Below are positions 21,534 to 30,040 of a DNA stretch of 32,048 bases, piece after piece (within the stretch, counting starts at the first letter, position 1; each line of letters opens with the position of its first letter). This DNA is from Pseudomonadota bacterium (GTDB lineage Bacteria > Pseudomonadota > Gammaproteobacteria > PS1 > Pseudothioglobaceae). Both the position numbers and the translations under genes were made by a program. The stretch lies in NCBI GenBank assembly GCA_022600805.1, contig JAHZJR010000131.1:1-32048 (forward strand). Direction: 5' to 3'. The notes beneath the pieces are model-generated. The model made no database searches and was not told where the DNA came from. It saw nothing but the letters and a program-made list of their open reading frames with translations.

Positions 21534-22543
21534 TGAGTACATTAACAACAAATACAATTGAAAATGTAGCTGGGACAAAGTCAGTAAGTGTTGATATGCT
21601 TGCTGTCACATCACCATATTCTATGAGAAACAAACTTATTAATGGTGGGTTTGACATATGGCAGAGGGGTACTACACCTGCTTTAATCGACGGATATATT
21701 GCCGATAGATGGATATTGAGTGGTGTAACAAATATAGGAACATTATTTAAGGCAAATGTAGGAGGGATTGATTCAGGTAATGCATTGGTTTGCACAAAGA
21801 CTGGAGCAGGCCAATCTTGGCTTACTCAAAAAATAGAGAACCCTAGGATTTATTCAGGGAAGACCATGACTTTATCGTTTAGAGCTTTTAGTAATACTGG
21901 TAATAATATGTCATCCTCTGTATATCTACGTGTCTATAACCCAACGGATGGCCTAACTACAATTGTAGACCCAATCCCGTTTACTTGGGACGATGATTGG
22001 AATAAAAAGACTATAACATTTACTATACCAAACATAGACAATAGTCATTATAATGATTCAAGTTCATATCTAGAGCTGACTTTCGCACTAGGAACTGATA
22101 CTTCAACTGGAGTATATCTCGCTGATGTACAACTAGAAGAAGGATTAGTAGCTACACCATTTGAACAACGACCTATTGGCATGGAATTAAGTTTATGTCA
22201 GAGGTATTATGAAAAATCATACAATTTATCAACACCACCTAGTTCAATAACTCAAAGTGGAGCAGTAAGAACAAAAGCAGATGTAACTGATACAAGCCAC
22301 TTTGATACTTCTTATATACCTTACAAAGTAAGCAAAAGAGTTACACCTACACTACTACTATATTCAACTGCTACGGGTAATGCAGGTATGTATAACTCAA
22401 CTGCAATTGGAGATTATAATACAGTAGGCTCATTTATAGCAACACAAGGAGAAAATTCATTTGGTATATTTGACAGTGGGTTTGGATTATCAGTGAACAA
22501 TAAATATATATTTCACTACACAGCAGATGCAGAAATCTACTAG
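21533..22543 (+). CDS. Carbohydrate-binding-like tail protein (336 aa)
   Basis: GGGAG nine bases before ATG 21533 (the upstream ATG at 21524 abuts the ribosome binding site and is less likely). The segment NKLINGGFDIWQRGTT...YIADRW is a very common opening of phage tail proteins with a CBM-like jelly-roll domain, and YLADVQLEEGLVATPFEQRP is its typical closing strand. A second region, ELSLCQRYYEKSY, begins the C-terminal tip domain, also widespread. It likely binds surface polysaccharide. It is the fourth gene in the fibre cluster. Confidence 0.7.
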   Translation: MSTLTTNTIENVAGTKSVSVDMLAVTSPYSMRNKLINGGFDIWQRGTTPALIDGYIADRWILSGVTNIGTLFKANVGGIDSGNALVCTKTGAGQSWLTQKIENPRIYSGKTMTLSFRAFSNTGNNMSSSVYLRVYNPTDGLTTIVDPIPFTWDDDWNKKTITFTIPNIDNSHYNDSSSYLELTFALGTDTSTGVYLADVQLEEGLVATPFEQRPIGMELSLCQRYYEKSYNLSTPPSSITQSGAVRTKADVTDTSHFDTSYIPYKVSKRVTPTLLLYSTATGNAGMYNSTAIGDYNTVGSFIATQGENSFGIFDSGFGLSVNNKYIFHYTADAEIY

Positions 22544-22553
22544 AGAATAACTA

Positions 22554-24311
22554 ATGGCTAATTTACCAGTATTTAAAAGTTCTGGTAATATAAATCAGGA
22601 CTTAAAGAAGATAGAAGTAGCTAAAGCATTAGGCTTTGGTTATTGGAAAGGTCAAATAGGTACATTAGGGGAAAAGGTTAATGGAAGTTTTGCATACATT
22701 AATGGAGAACCAACGATACCTAACTTCAGAGTAGACGGAAACCTTAGTGGGAGTAAAACAGCATATGGAAAAAGACTTGCTAAATACTTAGAGAATCTAG
22801 GTATGACACAAAAAGATTTCAGTGAAATAGCTTCTATATGGTCAGAAGACAGAGTAAGTGGAATAAATCTAATATGGAAAGAACAACTTGTTCCGACCAG
22901 AGAATTGTTCGGATTTATGTATGAAGACTTAATAGAAGAGTTTCCAGACTTGAATAAAATAGAAATGACTTATGAGAATACAGTTCATTACAAAGTATTG
23001 GATTACCCAACTCCAGCAGATAGACCAGCAGTAGAAGAAGTTCTACCAGCTAGTTTTGGACCAGTAAACAATTACTATGGACAACCTTCAGATACTATTG
23101 GGATAGTTGATACAACTGTATTAAAACTATTAAACAGCATAGGAAGCGATTTAACACACATAGAAGAGACAGAAAGTTCTAGAGCAATGATTGGGTTAAT
23201 GTTAATGTATGGACAGGATTTGATGCCTTTACTAAGCGTAGAGAAGATTTCTGAAAGGTCATACTTTAAAACAGAAGGTCTAGGGCAAGTAGAGTACATT
23301 GCTGTTACATCTAAAGTTATTTATGAAGGAACTATGTCAACTTCTTTATCGGATGATAAAGTAGATGTTATAGTAGATAATGGAACTAAGTACACAACTG
23401 GTAGAGGTGGATTTCAGAGGGAATACTGGACACAAAATCTAGCTAACACATTTTGGCAATATGTTTTTAAGAACCAAGACAAGATAGGGAATAGGTTAAC
23501 AATAAAAAACAAGTTCACAGAAAAATTCTTTATACTGTATGACAATAATTTGTATTTAAAAGTAAATGAAGTAAAGAGGGCTGGACCAGAGGAATTGAAG
23601 TTCCTATTTGCAAACTATATAGACTTTAGAGTAACCACCAAAACAGAATGGTATGACCCAATTGTTAAATTCTTCGTAGCAATCTTTACAGCAATTAAAG
23701 TTGTTGGTCAAGGAGTGTTTGATTTCATTATGAATATTACTCCAATTGGATTGTGGGTAAATATTATAATTGGATTATCAGGATACATACTAGAGAGGTT
23801 TGGTGTAGATTTTGATAGGCAGAGTGTAGTTGACTTCCTTAGGGATAATATTGGTAGAGCTATTGTAACAATAGCAACACTAGGAATATCTGCAAAAATA
23901 CAGATAGGATTAGAAACATTGAAACAGTTACTTTTTACAGCAGTTGAGAAATTAGCAGAGATAGGTTTAACTATTATCTCACAAATATTGTATGTAGCAA
24001 CAGAAGTGTTTGTATTCATACTAGATACTGTTGTGTCACAAGTAGCAGATGTAAGAAACTTACTGAACAACTTTTCAAATTCAATGTTTGATTTAATACA
24101 GCAAATTGAATTCGGAGAACAACAACAAGAAATACTTGAAGCTATGAAAGAAATTGAAAAGCTTCAGGAAGAACTAGATGCTGAAAAGGAAACTGAATCC
24201 TATTCTTTCACAGATGGAATAGAAGATGAATACGACCTATTAGGTAAACTAGAAAAACAATTTGATATGGACACAGAGTTTGTGTCAGAAATAAATTATA
24301 AAGGAGGTTAG
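22554..24311 (+). CDS. Large virion-associated protein with hydrophobic helices (585 aa)
   Basis: Starts 10 bases after the fibre genes. Residues 1-360 are mixed, with no recognised motif (TYENTVHYKVLDYP, YFKTEGLGQVEYIAV). At about 365-410, 435-455 and 465-500 there are strongly hydrophobic stretches (VKFFVAIFTAIKVVG, IGLWVNIIIGLSGYIL, IGLTIISQILYVATEVFVFIL), then a coiled-coil, acidic C-terminus. Such a layout suits a protein that inserts into the host membrane on DNA injection or an internal head protein. It lies upstream of the portal. No known family identified. Confidence 0.55.
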   Translation: MANLPVFKSSGNINQDLKKIEVAKALGFGYWKGQIGTLGEKVNGSFAYINGEPTIPNFRVDGNLSGSKTAYGKRLAKYLENLGMTQKDFSEIASIWSEDRVSGINLIWKEQLVPTRELFGFMYEDLIEEFPDLNKIEMTYENTVHYKVLDYPTPADRPAVEEVLPASFGPVNNYYGQPSDTIGIVDTTVLKLLNSIGSDLTHIEETESSRAMIGLMLMYGQDLMPLLSVEKISERSYFKTEGLGQVEYIAVTSKVIYEGTMSTSLSDDKVDVIVDNGTKYTTGRGGFQREYWTQNLANTFWQYVFKNQDKIGNRLTIKNKFTEKFFILYDNNLYLKVNEVKRAGPEELKFLFANYIDFRVTTKTEWYDPIVKFFVAIFTAIKVVGQGVFDFIMNITPIGLWVNIIIGLSGYILERFGVDFDRQSVVDFLRDNIGRAIVTIATLGISAKIQIGLETLKQLLFTAVEKLAEIGLTIISQILYVATEVFVFILDTVVSQVADVRNLLNNFSNSMFDLIQQIEFGEQQQEILEAMKEIEKLQEELDAEKETESYSFTDGIEDEYDLLGKLEKQFDMDTEFVSEINYKGG

Positions 24312-25046
24312 ATGGCTAGATTAGATTTAACACAAGAGTACGTAGAAAGGTACAAATCTTTATCAACGGAGTTCCTTAACAAAGGAGCAATCTTTGATAC
24401 TCAATTGGAGAAGATGAAAGATACTTTCGATGACTGGGGAATGACAGCAGAGCAATTAGCAGAAGCTACTACTCAGATGTTCATTCAAGTTACATTGCAG
24501 TATAACAAAGATGCTATCACAGCAGTCAATTCATTAATGAGACAAGAAGCAGATGAACCAACTAAAGATGCACAGGTTGAGTTGACTTTAAGACAAAAGC
24601 AAGGATACGATGATAACTTACTAGTTAAGTCAGCAGAGTATGTATCAGGACTGACATCATTCGCTGTTAATAGTGGAAGTTCAACAGCAGAGAAAGCAAT
24701 TGAAGAACTTAACTCAAGAATCAAACTAATGGACAACAGGGTAATACCACTAGACGAAGAAAATAATTGTCCTCTACCTATACCAATCACACCTATTCCA
24801 GCGAATCTTGGAGTACAAGCTCAAACAGACACTACAATCACTGTTTCTTGGTCTACTGTTTTAAATGCAACTTCATACGAACTATTCTTAGATGGAATTA
24901 GTATTACAACTACAGGACAATCAATTCAAATTATTGATTCGTTAAGTCCAGATACTAAGTATTCATTTAATGTTAAAGCAACAGTAGATGGGATTGAATC
25001 ATCATTATCACCAACTGTAGTAGGAGCGACAAATGCAAGTCCATAG
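24312..25046 (+). CDS. Virion protein with C-terminal fibronectin type III domain (244 aa)
   Basis: GGAGG two to three bases upstream of the ATG is tight but usable. Residues 1-155 are helical (TQEYVERYKSLSTEFLNKGAIFD, LAEATTQMFIQVTLQ). Residues about 160-242 form an FN3/Ig-like domain: PANLGVQAQTDTTITVSW, then TSYELFLDG, then LSPDTKYSFNVKA. Ig-like add-on domains decorate phage capsids or tails and can bind cell-surface sugars. It overlaps the portal gene by 14 bases, so it may be a head or tail adaptor with a surface domain. Confidence 0.65.
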   Translation: MARLDLTQEYVERYKSLSTEFLNKGAIFDTQLEKMKDTFDDWGMTAEQLAEATTQMFIQVTLQYNKDAITAVNSLMRQEADEPTKDAQVELTLRQKQGYDDNLLVKSAEYVSGLTSFAVNSGSSTAEKAIEELNSRIKLMDNRVIPLDEENNCPLPIPITPIPANLGVQAQTDTTITVSWSTVLNATSYELFLDGISITTTGQSIQIIDSLSPDTKYSFNVKATVDGIESSLSPTVVGATNASP

Positions 25047-27027
25047 TAGAGAAAGATTCACAGACCATGAGAAGAAGTTATTCTCAGGGTTTAAAGATGA
25101 CTTTAAGAACTCAAAGAAATCTAAGACACTAATTGACAAGCTAATAACAGAATGGAATAATATCTATGAAGGTAAAGTAACTAAAAAGATTCCTGCTAAT
25201 AGGTCCAAGTTAGTTATGAAAGAAGTAGCTAAACAGATTGAATGGCAGAAACCAAACATTACTGAACCTTTTGTGTCGACAAGTAATCCGATTAGAATCA
25301 CTGGTCCAAGTCAGAGAAGAAGTCAGATTATGCAGAAGTATGCTAATATGCAATTCACTGGACAATTCGACAGAGATGCATTCATGGACCAACTTTCAGA
25401 TGTACTTCTGAGAGAAGGTACTGTTTGGACATGTTCTAAATGGGATTACCAAGAGGATTTAGTAAAAGAACAGTATGATAATATCTCAGCAGAAAGATTA
25501 ATCTCTATAGGTGATACACCTTCTACTTTTGAAGAGAATCCAGACGGAACTTTTAACGTAACATATGAAAAAGTGAAACGAAAGAAGAATCAACCTACTG
25601 GTGAAATAGCAAGAAATGAAAATGTATTTCCAGACCCTTCAGCTAGAACTAGAGAAGAGATGGACTTCATTATGGTTAGACGTTATGAAACAGTAGAGTC
25701 AATGAAAGCCTCTGGTAACTATAGTGATGCTATTTTAGCAAGACTACAAGGTAGTAATGAAACTAATACAGAATCAAGCTTGGCTTCTCAAAGAAACAGA
25801 GATGATTTAACTTATGGTTATGACTCTGCACATATGAAAGCAAACAGTAAGAAGATTGCTATTATTGAATATTGGGGAACAGCAGACCTGAATAATGATG
25901 GTAAGCCAGTTCCAATTGTAGCTGAATGGGCAGAGAAGGAAGAAATCTATTTAATGATAGATGAAAATCCTATGCCAGATAAGGAAATCCCTTATGAAGT
26001 AGCTGTTTATAGTTCAAGACCATTCTCTATCTGGGGTAATGGTTTAGCATTCTTTTTAGGTGATAGTCAGGAAATCAAATCAGGAATGATGAGAGGAATG
26101 ATGGATAACCTATCTAATGCTAATAATGGACAAACATTTGCTATGAGGGGTTCTATGGATTATGTGAACTTTAAACGTTGGAGAAACGGAGAGAGACATG
26201 TAATTGTAAACAAGCATCCAGCAGAGTCAATGTATCAAGGTAACTTCAATAATCTACCACCAAGTATTTTTAATGCTTTACAAATGGTAGACGGAGAAAT
26301 AGAAAGGCTTAGTGGAACACAAGTAAGTGGACCAGCTCTAAGTAACTCGAACACAGCTAAAGACGATACAGGTAATCAACAACTAACTATGGCTCAACAG
26401 AGGATGTCAGCAGTAGTAAGAACAGTAGCTTCGTTAATATCTAAGATGATTAAGAAATGGGTTATATGTGCTGAACACTGGCTAGATGATGACCAAATAG
26501 AAATGATGTTTACAGATTCAGAAGCAGTTGATATTAATGCATTTAGGGATTCTGGAGAGACTATTGTTAAAATGAAAGTTGGAACAGAAGTTACTAGAAA
26601 TATGCAGATTCAACAGCTAAATCTGTTAATGCAACAATCTAAGATATTAGACTCAACACTACCACCACAAGAATTGAATAAGATTGTAGCAGAAATGTAT
26701 GAGCTATTCGATAAATATGAAGATGCTGAGGAGATTAGAAACTATACTCCACCACCACCTTCAGAAGAAGAACTTAAACTAAACAATCTTAAAATGGAAG
26801 CAATTGAATTAGAGAATGCAAAAGTTCAAGCTGAGATAGATAAACTAAAAGCAGAAGCTCAAAACTTCATGGCAGATGCTCAAGCAACTATCATGTATAA
26901 ACAAGCTCAAACTGCTGAGAAGTTAGCCAAAGCTGAAGGTCAAAATGTAGATACTGCATTAAAACCTACTCAGCAAATGGTAGAAATAGAAAAGGCAAAG
27001 CCTAAAGAAAATACACAACAAGGATAA
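25033..27027 (+). CDS. Portal protein (N4 gp59-like)
   Basis: GGAG six bases before the ATG, overlapping the FN3 gene. 664 residues. The sequence RSKLVMKEVAKQIEWQKPNITEPFVSTSNPI and the subsequent REGTVWTCSKWDYQ, NVFPDPSA and IIEYWGTADL blocks are those of the N4/P22-like portal superfamily. The C-terminal quarter is a long coiled coil (IELENAKVQAEIDKLKAEAQNFMADA), matching the barrel region that reaches into the capsid. It forms the dodecameric DNA entry channel and docks the terminase. It lies upstream of scaffold and capsid genes. Confidence 0.85.
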   Translation: MQVHSRERFTDHEKKLFSGFKDDFKNSKKSKTLIDKLITEWNNIYEGKVTKKIPANRSKLVMKEVAKQIEWQKPNITEPFVSTSNPIRITGPSQRRSQIMQKYANMQFTGQFDRDAFMDQLSDVLLREGTVWTCSKWDYQEDLVKEQYDNISAERLISIGDTPSTFEENPDGTFNVTYEKVKRKKNQPTGEIARNENVFPDPSARTREEMDFIMVRRYETVESMKASGNYSDAILARLQGSNETNTESSLASQRNRDDLTYGYDSAHMKANSKKIAIIEYWGTADLNNDGKPVPIVAEWAEKEEIYLMIDENPMPDKEIPYEVAVYSSRPFSIWGNGLAFFLGDSQEIKSGMMRGMMDNLSNANNGQTFAMRGSMDYVNFKRWRNGERHVIVNKHPAESMYQGNFNNLPPSIFNALQMVDGEIERLSGTQVSGPALSNSNTAKDDTGNQQLTMAQQRMSAVVRTVASLISKMIKKWVICAEHWLDDDQIEMMFTDSEAVDINAFRDSGETIVKMKVGTEVTRNMQIQQLNLLMQQSKILDSTLPPQELNKIVAEMYELFDKYEDAEEIRNYTPPPPSEEELKLNNLKMEAIELENAKVQAEIDKLKAEAQNFMADAQATIMYKQAQTAEKLAKAEGQNVDTALKPTQQMVEIEKAKPKENTQQG

Positions 27028-27029
27028 GA

Positions 27030-28004
27030 ATGACTGAAGAAGAAGAGTTAGAACAGTTAATGCAAGATGCATTAGCTGAGAGAGATGGTGAAACTGAAGA
27101 CACAGAAACAGAAGAGGTAGAAGAAGAGTTAGAAACAGAAGGTGAAGAAAGAGAAGACTTTACTGAAGACGAAGAAGAAACTGAAACTGAAACTGAGGAA
27201 GAACAAGAAGATGAGGAACAAGAGGAACAGGACACTGAAGAGGAAGAAGAAATCTCAGAACCAACTTTTGAACCAATTGAAGTTGATGTAGGTGGACATA
27301 GTGTAACTATTTCATCTAAAGAAGAAATGCTAGAGTTCGTAAAAAAAGGTGCTTCTACATTTGATAAGCCACAGGAAACACACTTAGAAGAGAAATTAAT
27401 CCTAGAGCAAGGCAAATTGTCATCTGATGATTTAAAGTTGCTTGTAGAGGCTAAGAATGGCTCTAAAGAAGCTATTGCTAAACTAGCTAAACAATCGAAT
27501 GTAGACTTACTAGAACTAGAAGAGGATATGGCTGATAACTATAAACAGACAATCCAGTATCAAGCACCAACGGAAGTTGATAAAGTAGCACAAGAAATTA
27601 TGCAAGATGAAGTTCATGCACAAGACTTCAGGGATACTGTTTCTAAATTACCACAAGATTTCGTAAATACTATTTCTCAAGATGCTACTCTTCTTCGACA
27701 GTTTTCAGACCAGTTGAAAGATGGTATTGCTAAAGAAGTTATCCCAGAAGCTATTAAAGCTTCAATGGTTAATGGAACTCCTTTTATTCAGAACTATGCA
27801 CAAATTGGACAAAAAATGTACCAAGAACGTACAGAGAAGACTGAAGAAAAAAGAGTAGTAGATGAGAAAGTAAAAGACCTCAGAAAGAAAGCATCAGTTA
27901 AAAAAGGTACAGCTAAAGTTAAATCTTCTGCACTTACTGATGGTGATATCTGGGATATGTCAGATGCAGAGTTTGCTGAATATCAAGCAAATTTTGAAGA
28001 GTAA
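27030..28004 (+). CDS. Probable capsid scaffolding protein (324 aa)
   Basis: The first 75 residues are extremely rich in Glu, Asp and Thr, followed by PTFEPIEVDVGGHSVTISSKEEML and a helical remainder with a basic C-terminus (RKKASVKKGTAKVKS). Position between portal and major capsid gene, acidic N-terminal disorder and a basic capsid-binding end are hallmarks of phage scaffolds and correspond to N4 gp57. AAGGATAAG gives its ribosome binding site; it starts two bases after the portal stop. Confidence 0.7.
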   Translation: MTEEEELEQLMQDALAERDGETEDTETEEVEEELETEGEEREDFTEDEEETETETEEEQEDEEQEEQDTEEEEEISEPTFEPIEVDVGGHSVTISSKEEMLEFVKKGASTFDKPQETHLEEKLILEQGKLSSDDLKLLVEAKNGSKEAIAKLAKQSNVDLLELEEDMADNYKQTIQYQAPTEVDKVAQEIMQDEVHAQDFRDTVSKLPQDFVNTISQDATLLRQFSDQLKDGIAKEVIPEAIKASMVNGTPFIQNYAQIGQKMYQERTEKTEEKRVVDEKVKDLRKKASVKKGTAKVKSSALTDGDIWDMSDAEFAEYQANFEE

Positions 28005-28009
28005 AATAG

Positions 28010-28131
28010 GTTAGAGTTCATCTAAAGGATGGAAGGGTGGGTAGATGTTAATAGAAAAAGTTAGCAGAAAGCTCAAAACAAGCTAATCTATATATCTATA
28101 AGATAACTACAAAAATAGATGAAGCTCTAAC
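28010..28131 (+). ncRNA. Structured 5' leader of the major capsid gene
   Basis: A 140-base gap precedes the capsid gene. Its ends, GTTAGAGTTCATCTA (28010-28024) and TAGATGAA-g-CTCTAAC (28116-28131), pair over 15 positions with one bulged G. The enclosed 91 bases hold GGATGGAAGGGTGGG (28027-28041), a four-G-tract stretch, and smaller pairings: GTA...GTTA with TAAC-TAC (28041-28050 with 28104-28110) and GTTAGC/GCTAAT (28060-28065 with 28082-28087). The capsid ribosome binding site (AGGAAT) follows the closed element. No ORF above 13 codons. It may regulate, process or stabilise the capsid mRNA. Confidence 0.55.
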
Positions 28132-28144
28132 AACAGGAATTAAA

Positions 28145-29191
28145 ATGTCAGGAATTGCAACAAGAACACCAGTATTAGGTACTTCAGGTTTTCTATCAAC
28201 AAAAGTTCAAGCAGTATATGACCGTAACTTACTTTTACGTGTAACACCAAACGAAGTATTTGACCGTTTCGGACAAGCTAAGGTTATCCCAGCTAAATCA
28301 AATGCTAAGAAAGGTTTTGCATACCGTTACAAAAATATTCTACCAGCAACTACTCCGATTGCAGAGTACTCTGGTTCTAATATTAAAGCACCAAACAAAA
28401 TTGTTCGTGAAGAAGTTGAATTTGCAGTAAACCATTATGGTGACTACATTGTGTACACAGACGAACTAGACCTTTATGACTTTGATACTGTCAATAGCTC
28501 ATTTTTAAACGTACTAGGGGACCAAGCTTCTATTACACTAGACACTATTCGTAGAGATGCTTTACGTGGTGGTACTAACGTAATCTTTGCTGATGGAGCA
28601 ACAGACCGTGATACAGTAGCAACAGGTGGTAAACTAATCACAGCTTCAGACCTTAAGTTAGCAACTGTTAAATTAAAAAATCAACGTGCTAAGAAATTCA
28701 AAAAAGTAATTACTGGTTCAACTAAAATTGCAACTACTCCAATTCGTGCTGGTTATGTAGGTGTAACTTCACCAGAAGTAATTGAAGACCTTCGTAACTT
28801 AGCTGGATGGAAAGATGTAGAAAATTATGCTGATTACTCTAAAGCAATGCCAGATGAAATTGGTTCATGGGGTGATATTCGTTTCATCGAATCTTACAAC
28901 AATGACCCAGTAGACCCAACTGGAGCAGGAGCAGGTACAAATGTATATCTTACTCTAGTATTAGGGGAAGATGCATATGCAACTACTTCTGTTCGTGGTA
29001 AAGGTGGTATTATGACTAAAGTTAAACCACTTGGTTCTGCTGGTGCAGAAGACCCACTAGACCAATATGGTACTATCGGTTGGAAAGCAATTGCTGGTTG
29101 TGCTATCTTAAATGAAGCATTCCTAGTAAGACTAGAATCAGTAGCATCAATCGAAGATGCAAATGCTAAACACTACTACGACTACTCATAG
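28145..29191 (+). CDS. Major capsid protein (N4-gp56 family)
   Basis: 348 residues. Features of the N4gp56-family HK97-fold capsid protein are clear: VQAVYDRNLLLRVTPNEVFDRFGQAKVIP, ILPATTPIAEYSG, VNHYGDYIVYTDELDLYDFD and TLDTIRRDALRGGTNVIFA. It assembles the icosahedral shell around the scaffold and portal. CGT for arginine appears more often here than in neighbours, consistent with tuning for high expression. AGGA lies six bases before the start, and the gene is flanked by structured RNA elements on both sides. Confidence 0.92.
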   Translation: MSGIATRTPVLGTSGFLSTKVQAVYDRNLLLRVTPNEVFDRFGQAKVIPAKSNAKKGFAYRYKNILPATTPIAEYSGSNIKAPNKIVREEVEFAVNHYGDYIVYTDELDLYDFDTVNSSFLNVLGDQASITLDTIRRDALRGGTNVIFADGATDRDTVATGGKLITASDLKLATVKLKNQRAKKFKKVITGSTKIATTPIRAGYVGVTSPEVIEDLRNLAGWKDVENYADYSKAMPDEIGSWGDIRFIESYNNDPVDPTGAGAGTNVYLTLVLGEDAYATTSVRGKGGIMTKVKPLGSAGAEDPLDQYGTIGWKAIAGCAILNEAFLVRLESVASIEDANAKHYYDYS

Positions 29192-29248
29192 TAGTTTCCT
29201 AAAATAGGATGGGGATTGTTCCCTGTTCCTACTTGGGAACAAAAACTA
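29192..29248 (+). other. Hairpins in the gap after the major capsid gene
   Basis: CCTA-AAA-TAGG (29198-29208) and TTGTTCCC-loop of 11-GGGAACAA (29216-29242, 8-bp stem) lie between TAGTTT (29192-29197) and AAACTA (29243-29248), which can close the whole element. There is no T-run on the + strand, so it is not a good terminator in the gene direction. It may stabilise or process the abundant capsid mRNA. The rest of the gap up to 29275 is AT-rich leader. Confidence 0.45.
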
Positions 29249-29275
29249 AAACTATAAAATAAATAAGGAAATATA

Positions 29276-29761
29276 TTGGCTACACAATTAACAGTAGGTA
29301 CAAAAAATCTAAAAGACTTATCTCTTACAGAGTTACGAGAATTATTAGACGAGAAAGAGGTTAGCTACACTAAGCAAGCAAAACAAGCTGGACTAATTAA
29401 ATTAATTATGGAATCAGGCAAATTTGATACACCACGTAAAGATGGTGGATTAGAAAAAGATGGAAAATTAGTACATCCTATTCATGGAGAATACATTCGT
29501 TGTATTGTTCACCCACAAGCTTTACATAATCAAAATGGTTCTATCTATGTAGGTATTAATAAGTACAATGTACAATTTGAACCTAGAACACCAATCAAAT
29601 TACCGAAGGGTGTAATTAAGTTCTTAAAAAATGCAACAGAAGCAGAGCATGTATTTGATGCTAATGCTATCTCGGATAATGGCAATATGGGAGCACATAT
29701 TACAGTTCAGAAACCTAAGTTTGTAGTAGAAGTCTTATTGGATGATGAAGACGAAGAATAA
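29276..29761 (+). CDS. Virion protein with SAP/HeH-like N-terminal motif (161 aa)
   Basis: TTG start with AAGGAA six bases upstream. The first 45 residues, NLKDLSLTELRELLDEKEVSYTKQAKQAGLIKLIM, match the helix-extended-loop-helix (SAP/HeH/LEM-like) pattern of many phage capsid-region proteins. The remainder is beta-rich (YIRCIVHPQALHNQNGSIYVGINKYN) with an acidic tail DDEDEE. Its place right after the capsid gene suggests a head decoration or completion protein (compare N4 gp55/gp54 positions). No enzymatic residue set. Confidence 0.6.
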   Translation: MATQLTVGTKNLKDLSLTELRELLDEKEVSYTKQAKQAGLIKLIMESGKFDTPRKDGGLEKDGKLVHPIHGEYIRCIVHPQALHNQNGSIYVGINKYNVQFEPRTPIKLPKGVIKFLKNATEAEHVFDANAISDNGNMGAHITVQKPKFVVEVLLDDEDEE

Positions 29762-29769
29762 GGAATCAT

Positions 29770-30039
29770 ATGGCTTTAACTGGATTTGGACAAACCGAAG
29801 GTAGTCCATTCAATTTCGGAAATTTCTTTGGTTCACAAGGGTTTGAAGGACTCACTAAAAGTTTAGGAACAGGTGTTGGTATTGGAACGAATTTATTTTC
29901 AGCTTTCAGTAATCAAGACTTTATGAATAAACAATTAGGGATTCAGAAAGACCAACTTGGAATGACCAGAGAAGCTTTTGAAAGAAACAAAAAACGTGAA
30001 GATGATACAGCAAATCTAGACTTTACATCAGGATTATAA
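29770..30039 (+). CDS. Small internal-virion-type protein (89 aa)
   Basis: AAGGAA precedes the ATG. The product has a Gly/Phe/Ser-rich, hydrophobic N-terminal half (GTGVGIGTNLFSAFSNQ) and a helical Gln/Lys/Arg-rich C-terminal half (QLGIQKDQLGMTREAFERNKKRE). This composition recurs in small phage proteins next to internal core protein genes. Ends one base before the next ATG. Function presumed structural. Confidence 0.55.
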   Translation: MALTGFGQTEGSPFNFGNFFGSQGFEGLTKSLGTGVGIGTNLFSAFSNQDFMNKQLGIQKDQLGMTREAFERNKKREDDTANLDFTSGL

Positions 30040-30040
30040 A

